Positions 19,493-28,127 of a DNA stretch of 64,000 nucleotides are shown piece by piece. Within the stretch, counting starts at the first letter, position 1, and each line of letters begins with the position of its first letter. The notes beneath the pieces were generated by a model. It was not told the origin of the DNA, searched no databases, and saw only the letters and a list, made by a program, of their open reading frames with translations. The translations under genes were made by a program, and so were the position numbers. Location of the stretch: contig LJKL01000011.1 of NCBI GenBank assembly GCA_001421175.1, forward strand, positions 1 through 64,000. Reading direction: 5' to 3'. The stretch is from Methanomassiliicoccales archaeon RumEn M2. Its GTDB lineage: Archaea; Thermoplasmatota; Thermoplasmata; Methanomassiliicoccales; Methanomethylophilaceae.

Positions 19493-20653
19493 ATGGCGGA
19501 TTTAGCGATAAACGGAGACAGCGCAATAGCGCTGGCATGGAAGCAGATCGACCCCGATGTGTGCGCAGCATACCCGATAACGCCTCAGACCATCATAGTG
19601 GAGAGGTTCTCGGACTATGTCGCTGACGGAGAGGTCAACACCAATTTCGTCTGCGTGGAGTCGGAGCACAGCGCACTGACGCTCTGCACAGCATCGTCAT
19701 CGGCAGGGGCGAGAACGTTCACTGCCACGGCATCCCAGGGACTGGCGTACATGTGGGAGATGCTCCCCATAACGTCTGCCATGAGGACGCCCGTGATAAT
19801 GGCGGTGGCGAACAGGGCCCTCAGCGGACCGATCAACATCAACAATGACCACAGTGACGCCATGGCGGCCAGGGACTGCGGATGGGTGATGATCTTCGCA
19901 GAGAATGTGCAGGAGGCCTACGACAACGCCGTGATGGCACCCAGGATCGCTGAGCACCACGATGTTCAGCTGCCTATTATGACCAACATAGACGGCTTCA
20001 TACTGACCCACGCCGTGGAGAGGATGACGCCTCTGGACTCAACCGTCGTCAAGAAGTTCGTAGGGGACTTCAAGCCCCTCTATCCTCTGCTTGACTGGAA
20101 GAACCCGGTGACGCACGGCGTGATGGACGGCCCTGAGTACTATTACAAGCACAAGTACCAGATGGTCGAGGCCATGGAGAACGCGATCAAGGTCACTGAG
20201 AAGGTCTTCAAGGAATTCAAGAAGATATCCGGCAGGGAGTACCATCTCGTAGAGGAGTACAAGTGCGAAGACGCAGAATATGTGGCCGTCGTTCTGGGCT
20301 CCTCCTACGGCACGATGAAGGCCGTGGTCGACGAGCTCCGTGCGGAAGGGAAGAAGGTCGGTGTCGTCATGCCCAAGCTGTACAGACCCTGGCCCGACAA
20401 GCATGTGGCCGCAGCCCTGGAAGGGAAGAAGGGCGTGGCGGTGCTGGACAAGCACGCTCCGATAGGTGCGTACGGTGCCCTGTTCGCAGATGTCTGCACA
20501 ACGCTGATCGATATGAAGGACGCTCCCGCCGTGTACAACTACATATACGGCCTGGGAGGGAAGGATGCCAAGGCCAGCGACTTCAGGACGATCTTCGAGG
20601 ACATGATATCCGGTAAGGCTGTCAAGTACAACTTCATGGGGGTGGAAGAATGA
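19493..20653 (+). CDS. porA: Pyruvate:ferredoxin oxidoreductase, alpha subunit
   Basis: 386 residues. The N-terminal pyrimidine-binding domain shows the conserved A-A-Y-P-I-T-P-Q-T near 24-32 and V-E-S-E-H-S-A near 55-61, containing the Glu that interacts with TPP. T-A-S-Q-G-L-A-Y-M is further along. The start is ATG 19493 because the Shine-Dalgarno G-G-A-G-G-A at 19481-19486 is 6 nt upstream; ATG 19487, which overlaps the porD stop, is too close to it. The 3' end overlaps the porB start by 4 nt. The frame is intact. Confidence 0.95.
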   Translation: MADLAINGDSAIALAWKQIDPDVCAAYPITPQTIIVERFSDYVADGEVNTNFVCVESEHSALTLCTASSSAGARTFTATASQGLAYMWEMLPITSAMRTPVIMAVANRALSGPININNDHSDAMAARDCGWVMIFAENVQEAYDNAVMAPRIAEHHDVQLPIMTNIDGFILTHAVERMTPLDSTVVKKFVGDFKPLYPLLDWKNPVTHGVMDGPEYYYKHKYQMVEAMENAIKVTEKVFKEFKKISGREYHLVEEYKCEDAEYVAVVLGSSYGTMKAVVDELRAEGKKVGVVMPKLYRPWPDKHVAAALEGKKGVAVLDKHAPIGAYGALFADVCTTLIDMKDAPAVYNYIYGLGGKDAKASDFRTIFEDMISGKAVKYNFMGVEE

Positions 20654-21599
20654 GCACAAGGTCGATAAAGGACCTGACGAAGCTGGAGCCGAAGATGGCC
20701 TCCGGTCATAGGCTCTGCGCGGGATGCGCGGAGGGGATAATAGCCAGACAGGTACTCATGGCCACAGACAAGCCGGTGGCGGTGGCGAATGCCACGGGTT
20801 GCTTCGAGGTCTCGACCTCCATATACCCGTACACGTCATGGAAGGTCCCATGGATACACACAGCCTTCGGCAACGGTGCCGCGACCTGCGCAGGCCTGGA
20901 GGCCGCGTATCAGTCTCTGAAGAGACAGGGCAAGATAACCGATGAGATGAGATTCGTCTCCTTCGCAGGTGACGGGGCGACATACGACATAGGTCTGCAG
21001 GCCCTGTCCGGCGCTATGGAGAGAGGCCACCACATGATGCATGTCTGCTTCAACAACGAGGCTTACATGAACACGGGCATTCAGAGGTCCAGTGCGACCC
21101 AGTTCGGTGCATCCACCACAACGTCCCCTGCGGGATCCGTGATACCCGGTAAGGGGGAGTACTCCAAGGACATGACGATGGTCATGATAGCCCATGACAT
21201 ACCTTATGCGGCCCAGGCGTCCCCCCCACAACTGGAGGGACCTCATAGGCAAGGCAGAGAAGGGTTTCGAGTGCGGCGGACCGGCGTTCCTGAACGTCAT
21301 ATCCACATGTCCCAGGGGATGGAGGACCGCCAACGACTCGGCGATATCCATGGCCCAGCTGGCCGTTCAGACCTGTGTATGGCCTCTCTATGAGTACGAG
21401 AACGGGGAAGCTCACCCTGACCGCGGACAGTGAGAGGATCGCCGTCGGCAAGCAGGAGAAGAAGCCTCTGATGGACTGGTTCTCGGCCCAGGGCAGGTAC
21501 AAGCATCTGACCAAGGACAAGTACATACCCCTCGTGCAGACTCTGCAGGAGAGGCTGGATGCCAAGTGGGAGAGGCTGCTGAAGCTCTCGAAGCTTTGA
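20650..21599 (+). CDS. porB: Pyruvate:ferredoxin oxidoreductase, beta subunit (TPP-binding), two frameshifts
   Basis: TPP- and [4Fe-4S]-binding subunit, about 315 residues across two breaks. Visible: R-L-C-A-G-C-A-E-G near 21-29 with the first cluster cysteines, N-A-T-G-C-F-E-V, the TPP/Mg motif G-D-G-A-T-Y-D-I-G and the N-N-E-A-Y-M-N-T-G that coordinates the cofactor. The first break is the C7 run at 21221-21227 (six expected), restoring A-S-P-H-N-W-R-D. The second is the G4 run 21404-21407 (three expected), restoring Y-E-N-G-K-L-T. A fourth cluster cysteine falls in I-S-T-C-P-R-G-W after the first correction. These indels split the gene into three apparent ORFs. Confidence 0.9.
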
Positions 21600-21603
21600 A
21601 ACC

Positions 21604-21619
21604 GGGGGGTAAAACCCCC
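21604..21619. terminator. Short G/C hairpin between convergent porB and the DUF92 gene
   Basis: Sequence of the form GGGGGT-AA-AACCCCC followed by a pyrimidine/T-rich stretch on the plus strand. It sits 5 nt after the porB stop, and the convergent gene ends at 21631. It is a plausible bidirectional terminator or 3' end-stabilising hairpin. Confidence 0.5.
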
Positions 21620-21630
21620 TCTTATCTTTT

Positions 21631-22362
21631 CTAACCGAGAATACCTACGAATATGACGGCTATTATGCCGCCCATCAGTCCTGTGGACATATTATTGAAA
21701 TATTTCGTTATGCGCCCCTCTGTTTCCAGGGTCGCGCCCAGCAGACTGTCCAGCAGGCATCCGATGAATCCTGCCAGCAGCGGGATGATCATGAGAGCAT
21801 CGAAGGACAGCCCGAAGATGACGGTCCATCCGAGAAGCACGGCGACAGCGGAGCCCATGAGGGATAACAGGGTGCCGAGCAGGGATATACCGCCGTCGGT
21901 GCCGGGAAGCACTCTCTCGAATGTGGTGATCATCCAGACGTTCTTGTCCTTCGTGCCAAGCTCGCTGGCGACGGTGTCCGCGGCGGCCACGGCAATGGTG
22001 GCTATGAATCCGACGGACAGTATGAAGTAGTATTTGTCCCCGGAGTAGAGGTTGATGAGTGCGAACATGCACCCCGGCAATGCAACGCCGAGGACATTCT
22101 TCCCCGTCCTCTCCCCGGATCTCCCTTCTTGGAGGCCTTTCATCTTTTTCTCTGACAGGTTCAGCTTCGTCACCATGAAGCCTATCACTGCGAAGGCCAG
22201 CACGGCGATCAGCCAGTATATGGATCCCGCTATGCCTAGAACGAGGCCGACCGCAAGGGCCGTGACGGCACCGGAAGGCGTGAGCAGCTTCACTCTCACC
22301 GCAACCGTTGACAGGGCAGCTGAGAGAAAGAGAACCAATATTATCTCTGTGACAGCATCCAC
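21631..22362 (-). CDS. DUF92 family integral membrane protein (TMEM19/VTE6-like)
   Basis: 243 residues with about six or seven membrane segments. Family hallmarks: A-D-T-V-A-S-E-L-G near 128-136, G-T-D-G-G-I-S-L-L-G-T near 154-164, and D-S-L-L-G-A-T-L-E near 205-213. DUF92 includes plant VTE6, a phytyl-phosphate kinase, so a role in prenyl-phosphate or lipid metabolism is possible, but the archaeal members are uncharacterised as far as I know. It ends in TAG, a rare stop here, followed two codons on by TAA. It is the last gene of the pyrB operon, 29 nt after the preceding small gene. Confidence 0.82.
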   Translation of the reverse strand: MDAVTEIILVLFLSAALSTVAVRVKLLTPSGAVTALAVGLVLGIAGSIYWLIAVLAFAVIGFMVTKLNLSEKKMKGLQEGRSGERTGKNVLGVALPGCMFALINLYSGDKYYFILSVGFIATIAVAAADTVASELGTKDKNVWMITTFERVLPGTDGGISLLGTLLSLMGSAVAVLLGWTVIFGLSFDALMIIPLLAGFIGCLLDSLLGATLETEGRITKYFNNMSTGLMGGIIAVIFVGILG

Positions 22363-22391
22363 GGATAGCGGACAGTTTGTCCGATATATGA

Positions 22392-22667
22392 TTAATTGCC
22401 TGAGATCCCGGAGCCCAGAAGGATCTCCGTTGCGTATTTCACCGCCGTGTCCCTGTCCGAAAGAGGATGGAACATGACCTTGCCCTGAGGGTATATCGTG
22501 ATCTCCATGCCGCGCCAGTCGGCCACCATCATCAGATCGTCGCTCTTCTTCACAGAGCCCTCTTCGGATATGAACGCCCCCGCCCTCTCCAGATCCACAT
22601 CGAGCAGGTCTCTGGATGCCGCCATCAGGGCTTTGCCTCCGCAGAGGCGGGTCACAGTGAATCTCAT
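22392..22667 (-). CDS. Small conserved-looking protein of unknown function
   Basis: 91 residues, no membrane segment. It begins M-R-F-T-V-T-R-L and contains M-E-I-T-I-Y-P-Q-G-K-V-M-F near 54-66, a beta-hairpin-like stretch followed by an amphipathic helix, a layout loosely reminiscent of a TBP half-repeat or a small alpha/beta domain. The start overlaps the stop of the UPF0200 gene as ATGA, so it is translationally coupled within the pyr operon. I do not recognise the family. Confidence 0.7.
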   Translation of the reverse strand: MRFTVTRLCGGKALMAASRDLLDVDLERAGAFISEEGSVKKSDDLMMVADWRGMEITIYPQGKVMFHPLSDRDTAVKYATEILLGSGISGN

Positions 22668-23199
22668 AGCACTATTTTCCTCAGGACGGTCTCAGAATCC
22701 GCTTTGAATTCGGACAGGGTGCCCTCGTTGACTATGAGGATATCCGACAGGACTATGAGCTCTGCAAGCCCCCAACCGATCTCCCTCCGGTCCCTTTCCC
22801 TGAACTCTTCCGGGTTACGGGGGGGCATCGTCCCTTTTCCTTTTGACCAGCCTGTCATATCTGGTGGAGGGGCTGCTGTGTATGCTGACGACCATTACAT
22901 CCTCCGTCAGCTCCCTGTAGGCCCTTACCTCGTCCATGCTGCGGCAGCCGTCAACCAGGAAGATGTCCCCATGCATCCTGGCCATGGCCCTCTTCGCCCA
23001 TATGCTGTATCCGTGGCGCTCCCTCTCTGTATTCGCCAGCTGTCCCACGGAAAGACCCGCATCCTCAGGTGCTCTTCCGGCATGAAAATCCCTTACGACA
23101 TCCCCCCATCCTCAGGAATGGTATGCCCATCCCCCGGGCTATGGTCAGGAACTCCTCCTTTCCGGCTCCGGGCATACCGGCCACAGCTATTATTCTCAT
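22664..23199 (-). CDS. UPF0200 family P-loop kinase-like protein, two frameshifts
   Basis: Archaeal CoaE/adenylate-kinase-like family of unproven substrate, about 177 residues when two breaks are bridged. It has the P-loop G-M-P-G-A-G-K near 8-14, R-M-G-D-V-V-R after correction, the family stretch E-R-E-R-H-G-Y-S-I-W-A-K-R, and D-G-C-R-S at the position usually D-G-[IV]-R-S. S-P-S-T-R-Y-D-R-L, R-D-R-R-E-I-G-W-G-L and I-V-N-E-G-T-L come next. The breaks are the C6 run 23102-23107 (five expected) and the G7 run 22819-22825 (six expected). The start overlaps the pyrI stop as ATGA, and the end overlaps the next gene the same way. The family is assigned from the ordered motifs. Confidence 0.85.
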
Positions 23200-23657
23200 A
23201 GCAGATTGTCCGAGATCCTGGTCAGGGTCCTGTCGCAGTACATGCATCTGAGCTTGGGCGGGCTGCGGCTGACCACTCTGAACTCCGGTTCCACCGGCTC
23301 CCCCTTGTTGGTTATGCAATGGGGGTTGCTGCATTTCACAAGCCCGGATACTATGTCGTCCAGTTTGACTTTGTATTTCTCCGCTACGATGAAATCGCGG
23401 ATTATCACTATCGTCGCATCCGGTGCTATGAGGGCGATCTTGTCCACCATCCTGGGATCAAGCTCTCTGTCCTCCACCTTCACCACGTCCTTCCATCCGA
23501 CGCCCTTCTTGGAAGGGACCTTTATGAGCACGCTTATCGTAGAATCTATAGTGTTCTCGTTCACGCCCAGGATCTTCAGGACATTGAGCGCCTGACCAGC
23601 GGTTATGTGGTCTATGACCGTGCCGTTCCTTATGGGTGCCACCTTTATCTCCTTCAT
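23196..23657 (-). CDS. pyrI: Aspartate carbamoyltransferase regulatory subunit
   Basis: Allosteric subunit of aspartate transcarbamoylase in pyrimidine synthesis, 153 residues. The N-terminal nucleotide-binding domain has [14 protein letters not shown] near 10-23. The C-terminal zinc domain has four cysteines: C-S-N-P-H-C near 109-114 and C-M-Y-C near 138-141. It would bind CTP/ATP and the PyrB trimers. The ATG overlaps the pyrB stop by 4 nt. Length and motifs are typical and the frame is intact. Confidence 0.96.
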   Translation of the reverse strand: MKEIKVAPIRNGTVIDHITAGQALNVLKILGVNENTIDSTISVLIKVPSKKGVGWKDVVKVEDRELDPRMVDKIALIAPDATIVIIRDFIVAEKYKVKLDDIVSGLVKCSNPHCITNKGEPVEPEFRVVSRSPPKLRCMYCDRTLTRISDNLL

Positions 23658-24585
23658 ATCCCCTCACCTCCGAGTATGGCCATCAGAAGGGCCATCCTCA
23701 CAGGTATGCCGTTGAAGGCCTGTTCGAAGTATTTCGCATGCTCCGTGGTGTCCACCTCAGGGGCGATCTCATCGATCCTGGGAAGCGGATGCATGACTAT
23801 CATGTCCTTCTGCGCCTCCCTGAGCATGGAGTTGTCTATCCTGTACATCCCGGCGACCTTCCTGTACTCTGTCGGGTCAGGGAACCTCTCCTTCTGTATC
23901 CTGGTTACATAAAGGACATCTGTGTCGCTTATGACCTCTTCCAGGTTGTCGGTCTGCCTGACATGGCAGCCCTTATCCTTCAGATGCTTCACGATATCGT
24001 CCGGCATCTGAAGCTGCTCCGGGGCGACCAGGGTGAGCTTTGCCCCGAAAACCGTCAGAGCGTCAGAGAGGGAATGCACGGTCCTGCCGTACTTCAGGTC
24101 TCCCACCAGGGCTATGTTGAGCCCGTCGATGGAGCCTTTGCAGGACCTCATGGTGAAAAGGTCCAGAAGGGTCTGCGTCGGGTGGGACCCGGCACCGTCC
24201 CCGGCGTTTATCACAGGTTGATGGAGAACTTGGCAGCCAGTCTGGCGGCCCCTTCGTGAGGGTGCCTCAGCACTATGGCGTCACAGTATGCGTCCACCAT
24301 TCGTATGGTATCGGCGAGAGTCTCCCCTTTCGATATGGATGTCATGGACATCTCCGAAACATCTATCACATTCGCCCCAAGCCTGTGGGCGGCGCTCTCG
24401 AAAGAGAGGCGCGTCCTTGTGGAGGGCTCGAAGAACAGATTGCCCAAGATCCTTCCGGAGAGAGGCTTCCAGGTTTTCTCCCCCATAGCATACGGCACCA
24501 TCTTCTCTGAAAGATCCAGAAGCGCCTCGATCTCCTCTCTTGTGAAATCCTTTATTGATACAATATCCCGGTCATAGAAATCCAA
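23654..24585 (-). CDS. pyrB: Aspartate carbamoyltransferase catalytic subunit, one frameshift
   Basis: Condenses carbamoyl phosphate with aspartate, the committed pyrimidine step; about 310 residues across the break. The carbamoyl-phosphate site is F-F-E-P-S-T-R-T-R near 51-59. [29 protein letters not shown] and the aspartate-loop H-P-L-P-R follow. The frame breaks at 24216-24217; one more G (plus strand) restores [10 protein letters not shown]. The start at 24585 has a Shine-Dalgarno-like GAGGTGAGCT just upstream. It heads a five-gene leftward operon. Confidence 0.92.
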
Positions 24586-24833
24586 CAGCTCACCTCAGTC
24601 AGGTAATTGGCCGTTTCTTGATTTAACACTTTCATTCACGCGGTCTTCGGCCGAATATGCCGGCAGAGGATGAGGAGCGAAAGTATCCTGCTGCATTCGT
24701 GTCTTCCAGAAGCCCGCCTCTCAATCCGCGGGCTGACCGCATTTATGCCGGAGGATATCATGAATAATGAGCGAATCGGAGAGTATCGCATCGGCGGGCA
24801 CAGCATTATCTAAGAAGATGCGCTCTCACAGCT

Positions 24834-26510
24834 ATGCTGGATGTGACAGCCCGTTCAATGAGGGGCAGAGCGTGCGTTTATACTCGGAACGACACCGCCG
24901 TGCGAACGCCTATGGTCTTGCAGACCGGCCGCGATGCGGCAGGGGACATGCACATCAGAGTCAGTGATGCCGGCAGGACATTCGTCGCCATGGGCGATGA
25001 AGCTCCTCTGGACCCCAAGCTCAGATATCCCGCGTCCCGCGGAAGAGGGGAGGTAACGGCGTACGGCAACATAGCAGTGATACGCCTTCCTTTTGAAGAG
25101 GGTTGCATGATCCCGGAAGGAACCGAGATAGCAGTGATATCAAATGCATACGAGCTGCGCGGTGATTTCAGGAAAGCGGTCTCGCAGATCTCTGCGATAA
25201 GGGAATCGGCGGGGCACGGCGTCCTGCTGGTAGCACCGGGGCTGGCCGAGCCCTTGACGATGGCGATTTACGTTTACATGGGGATCGATGTCTTTGATGA
25301 TTCATTGCCCCGGGTTCTCGGGGCCGAAGGCATCGGAACCTACCCGGAAGGGAATGCGGACCGCGGGGAGGATTCCGTCTCCGAGAATATCTCCGAGATC
25401 AACAGAGAATGCTTCAAGGTGCGCATGTTCCTGGCATCAGGCCGTCTGAGGGAGCTGGTGGATCAGCGTGCCCCCTCATCCCCGTCCTCCGTGGCGATGC
25501 TCAGAGTTTCTGACGACGTCTGCTATGAATACCAGGAGGAGGCATCGCAGGTCACGGGCACCAGGTTCTCATGCAACACCACCCAGTCCCTGATGCGCCC
25601 GGATGTGCTGAGGTACAGGAGGGCGATCACGGAGAGGTACGAGAAGCCGTCCCATAAGAGGATCCTGCTTCTGCTCCCGTGCTCCGCCAGGAAGCCCTAT
25701 CACAGATCGAAGACGCATAAGATATTCTCATCAGCCATACACACGGCCGGTCACGACACCAATGTGCACGAGGTCATACTGACGTCGCCATTGGGCATGG
25801 TCCCCAGGGAGCTGGACGTATTCTATCCGGCCAACGCCTATGACATACCTGTCACGGGCCAGTGGAAGTGCCAGGAGAGGGATTTCATAAGAGAGCTCTT
25901 CTCCAGGTTCCTGAGCTTCGGTTACGACAGGGTGGTATCGCATCTCGGGTCGAGCACGGACCTGATCAGGGATATGGCGGACATTACCGAGACAGTGGTG
26001 GACGATGACCCTGTATCGCCGGCATCCCTGGATCTGCTGGACAGAACACTAAGGGACATCTCCCGGGACATGCCGTCCGGAGAGTATATGGTGGACCGTA
26101 AGGAGACCATGAGATCCGTCCTCAAGTTCCAGTTCGGGAAGGATGTTGCCGACAGGATCATGGACGAGGACACCTTCACAATAGGGAAATACCCCTACTG
26201 GAAGATCATGCGCGGAAAGACCCAGCTCGGGATGATGTCCGAGGAGAGGGGGATGGTGTCCTTTACCATCGACGGCGCAGAGGTACTAGCATCCATGGAT
26301 GTGAACGTGGTGGAAGTCCAGAGATTCGAGCTCAAAGGCAGCCTTTTCGCCGTGGGCGTGAAGGCGGCTGACCGCAGGATAAGGATAGGCGACGAGGCCG
26401 TTATAGTGGCCGACGGAGAGGTTATAGCCGTTGGGGTAGCCCAGATGTGCGGAAGGGAGATGGAGGAGATGAACCGCGGTATCGCGGTCAAGATCCGTCA
26501 CAGAAAGTGA
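24834..26510 (+). CDS. arcS: Archaeosine synthase ArcS (TgtA2) with C-terminal PUA domain
   Basis: Converts preQ0 at position 15 of archaeal tRNA toward archaeosine; 558 residues. The N-terminal half is a degenerate TGT-like barrel (R-T-P-M-V-L-Q near 24-30). The ArcS signature is present: P-C-S-A-R-K-P-Y followed by H-R-S-K-T-H near 282-295. A PUA RNA-binding domain fills about the last 80 residues, including V-V-E-V-Q-R-F-E-L-K-G and V-I-A-V-G-V-A-Q-M. The start is ATG 24834, the first in frame after a stop. The 248-base gap upstream holds no other recognisable gene, though a small ORF opens at 24767 in another frame. Confidence 0.92.
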   Translation: MLDVTARSMRGRACVYTRNDTAVRTPMVLQTGRDAAGDMHIRVSDAGRTFVAMGDEAPLDPKLRYPASRGRGEVTAYGNIAVIRLPFEEGCMIPEGTEIAVISNAYELRGDFRKAVSQISAIRESAGHGVLLVAPGLAEPLTMAIYVYMGIDVFDDSLPRVLGAEGIGTYPEGNADRGEDSVSENISEINRECFKVRMFLASGRLRELVDQRAPSSPSSVAMLRVSDDVCYEYQEEASQVTGTRFSCNTTQSLMRPDVLRYRRAITERYEKPSHKRILLLLPCSARKPYHRSKTHKIFSSAIHTAGHDTNVHEVILTSPLGMVPRELDVFYPANAYDIPVTGQWKCQERDFIRELFSRFLSFGYDRVVSHLGSSTDLIRDMADITETVVDDDPVSPASLDLLDRTLRDISRDMPSGEYMVDRKETMRSVLKFQFGKDVADRIMDEDTFTIGKYPYWKIMRGKTQLGMMSEERGMVSFTIDGAEVLASMDVNVVEVQRFELKGSLFAVGVKAADRRIRIGDEAVIVADGEVIAVGVAQMCGREMEEMNRGIAVKIRHRK

Positions 26511-26621
26511 TTTTCGGTCATTTTCGGTGACCTCCCCCTCTTTTCTTTAAATACCGCTGTGCAGTAATAAAGTTCGGAGACGGAAAGAAATCATCCCAAT
26601 CCCTTCCTGTTTCCTCCATGC

Positions 26622-26706
26622 GGGCGGACGGCGCTCCCATCCCAATCATTTTTATTGCCGTCCGCCCTGGAAAACCCCTTGAAAGGATGAGGAGGCGGAC
26701 GGCGCT
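26622..26706. repeat. Inverted plus direct repeat between convergent arcS and phoU
   Basis: GGGCGGACGGC at 26622-26632 is a perfect 11-bp inverted repeat of GCCGTCCGCCC at 26657-26667, separated by a 24-base AT-containing spacer with a T-run. A third copy in the first orientation (AGGCGGACGGCGCT) lies at 26693-26706 and could compete for the same pairing partner. It looks like a terminator or 3' regulatory structure. Confidence 0.6.
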
Positions 26707-26712
26707 TCTTGA

Positions 26713-27366
26713 TCAGTTATAATTGACGCGCTTTCCGTTGACCATATACGTTATCTTCTCGGCGCTCTTGCAGGCATGGTCGCCTATCCTCTCGAAGAAT
26801 TTGGAGATCGATATGAAATAGGTGCAAACATCTACGCAGCAGGGGTCCCTGCTCATATACTCCACGGATTTGTTCAGCACCAGATCGCGGAGCTCGTCCA
26901 TCTTCTGGTCTTTGGCGCTTATCTCTTCGAAGCGGGTTATATCCCTGTCCTTCATGGTCTCTGTGACCATTCTGATCATATCTACGGCGAGTTCCCCCAT
27001 GGCGGAGATGTTCTTGTAGGAGCGCTTCACGCCCGCATCCGATAGGTAAATCACAGCTTTGGCAACGTTGTAGCAGTACTTCCCGATCCTCTCCATGTAG
27101 GTTATGGTCTTCAGTATCACTGCAACCATCCTCATGTCGGACACCATGGGCTGGAACAGCATCAGTATCCTCAGTGCCTCCTCCTCTATGAGGCCGTCCA
27201 GGTAGTCCACCTGGGCGTAATCGTCCATGACGGATTTGGCCACCTCAGCATCCAGGTTGTTCATGGCGTACACCGATCTCTCAGCCATGCTGAGAACCAG
27301 ATTCCCGAACCCGTTCGTCGTTCCTACTAGGTTATTAAGGTCTTCTATGAATCTTTTCATCCGCAT
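26713..27366 (-). CDS. phoU: Phosphate transport regulator PhoU
   Basis: 217 residues, all helical, with two PhoU repeats. Each has the E/D-rich metal-binding pattern: Y-M-E-R-I-G-K-Y near 89-96 and F-F-E-R-I-G-D-H-A near 190-198. It links the Pst transporter state to regulation and restrains uptake. ATG 27366 overlaps the pstB stop as TGATG; an upstream GTG at 27369 is less likely. It is the last gene of the pstS-pstCA-pstB-phoU operon. The frame is intact. Confidence 0.93.
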   Translation of the reverse strand: MRMKRFIEDLNNLVGTTNGFGNLVLSMAERSVYAMNNLDAEVAKSVMDDYAQVDYLDGLIEEEALRILMLFQPMVSDMRMVAVILKTITYMERIGKYCYNVAKAVIYLSDAGVKRSYKNISAMGELAVDMIRMVTETMKDRDITRFEEISAKDQKMDELRDLVLNKSVEYMSRDPCCVDVCTYFISISKFFERIGDHACKSAEKITYMVNGKRVNYN

Positions 27367-28127
27367 CACCCGAATCTTCCGCTTATGTATCTGTCAGTCA
27401 TCTCCTTCGAAGGGTTCTGGAAGATCTTATCAGTCTTGTCGAATTCAACCATCTCGCCTATGTACATGAACCCGGTGTAGTCGCTTATGCGGGCGGCCTG
27501 CTGCATGTTGTGCGTCACTATCACGACGGTGTATTCTTTGACGAGCTCTGTGATCAGATCCTCTATCTTGGATGTCGCAATGGGATCCAGGGCCGAGGTC
27601 GGCTCGTCCATGAGTATCACCTCCGGAGATACCGCCAGGGTTCTGGCTATGCACAGCCTCTGCTGCTGCCCCCCGGAAAGGGACATGGCCGATTTGTCAA
27701 GCCTGTCCTTCACCTCCTCCCAGAGGGCCGCTTCCCTCAGGGACTTCTCCAGTATCTCTTCCAGCTTGTCTTTGTCTGTGATCCCGTGGATCTTCGGACC
27801 GTAGGTTATATTGTCGCGAACGGACATGGGGAACGGATTCGGTTTTTGGAAGATCATGCCGATCTTCTTTCGTACTTTGATCACATCGGTGCCCGGGCCG
27901 TATATGTCCTCTCCATGGAACATCATCCTGCCTTCGACCCTGCAGCCGTCTATCAGGTCGTTCATCCTGTTTATGCTCCTTATCAAGGTGGATTTCCCGC
28001 ACCCCGACGGCCCTATTAGCGCCGTTACCTTGTTCTTCTGGACGGGCATGGAGACATCAAACAATGCCTGATGGTCCCCATACCAGAGATTCACATTCTG
28101 TATGTCTATTACGTTATCCATGATCAT
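27366..28127 (-). CDS. pstB: Phosphate ABC transporter ATP-binding protein PstB
   Basis: ATPase of the high-affinity phosphate importer, 253 residues. Walker A is G-P-S-G-C-G-K-S-T near 38-46, Q-loop in [10 protein letters not shown], signature L-S-G-G-Q-Q-Q-R-L, Walker [14 protein letters not shown], switch T-H-N-M-Q-Q. The F-Q-K-P-N-P-F-P stretch is typical of PstB. The open frame continues far upstream over pstA, but similarity begins here and ATG 28127 overlaps the pstCA stop as TGATG. ATGs at 28133 and 28121 are alternatives. Confidence 0.95.
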   Translation of the reverse strand: MIMDNVIDIQNVNLWYGDHQALFDVSMPVQKNKVTALIGPSGCGKSTLIRSINRMNDLIDGCRVEGRMMFHGEDIYGPGTDVIKVRKKIGMIFQKPNPFPMSVRDNITYGPKIHGITDKDKLEEILEKSLREAALWEEVKDRLDKSAMSLSGGQQQRLCIARTLAVSPEVILMDEPTSALDPIATSKIEDLITELVKEYTVVIVTHNMQQAARISDYTGFMYIGEMVEFDKTDKIFQNPSKEMTDRYISGRFG

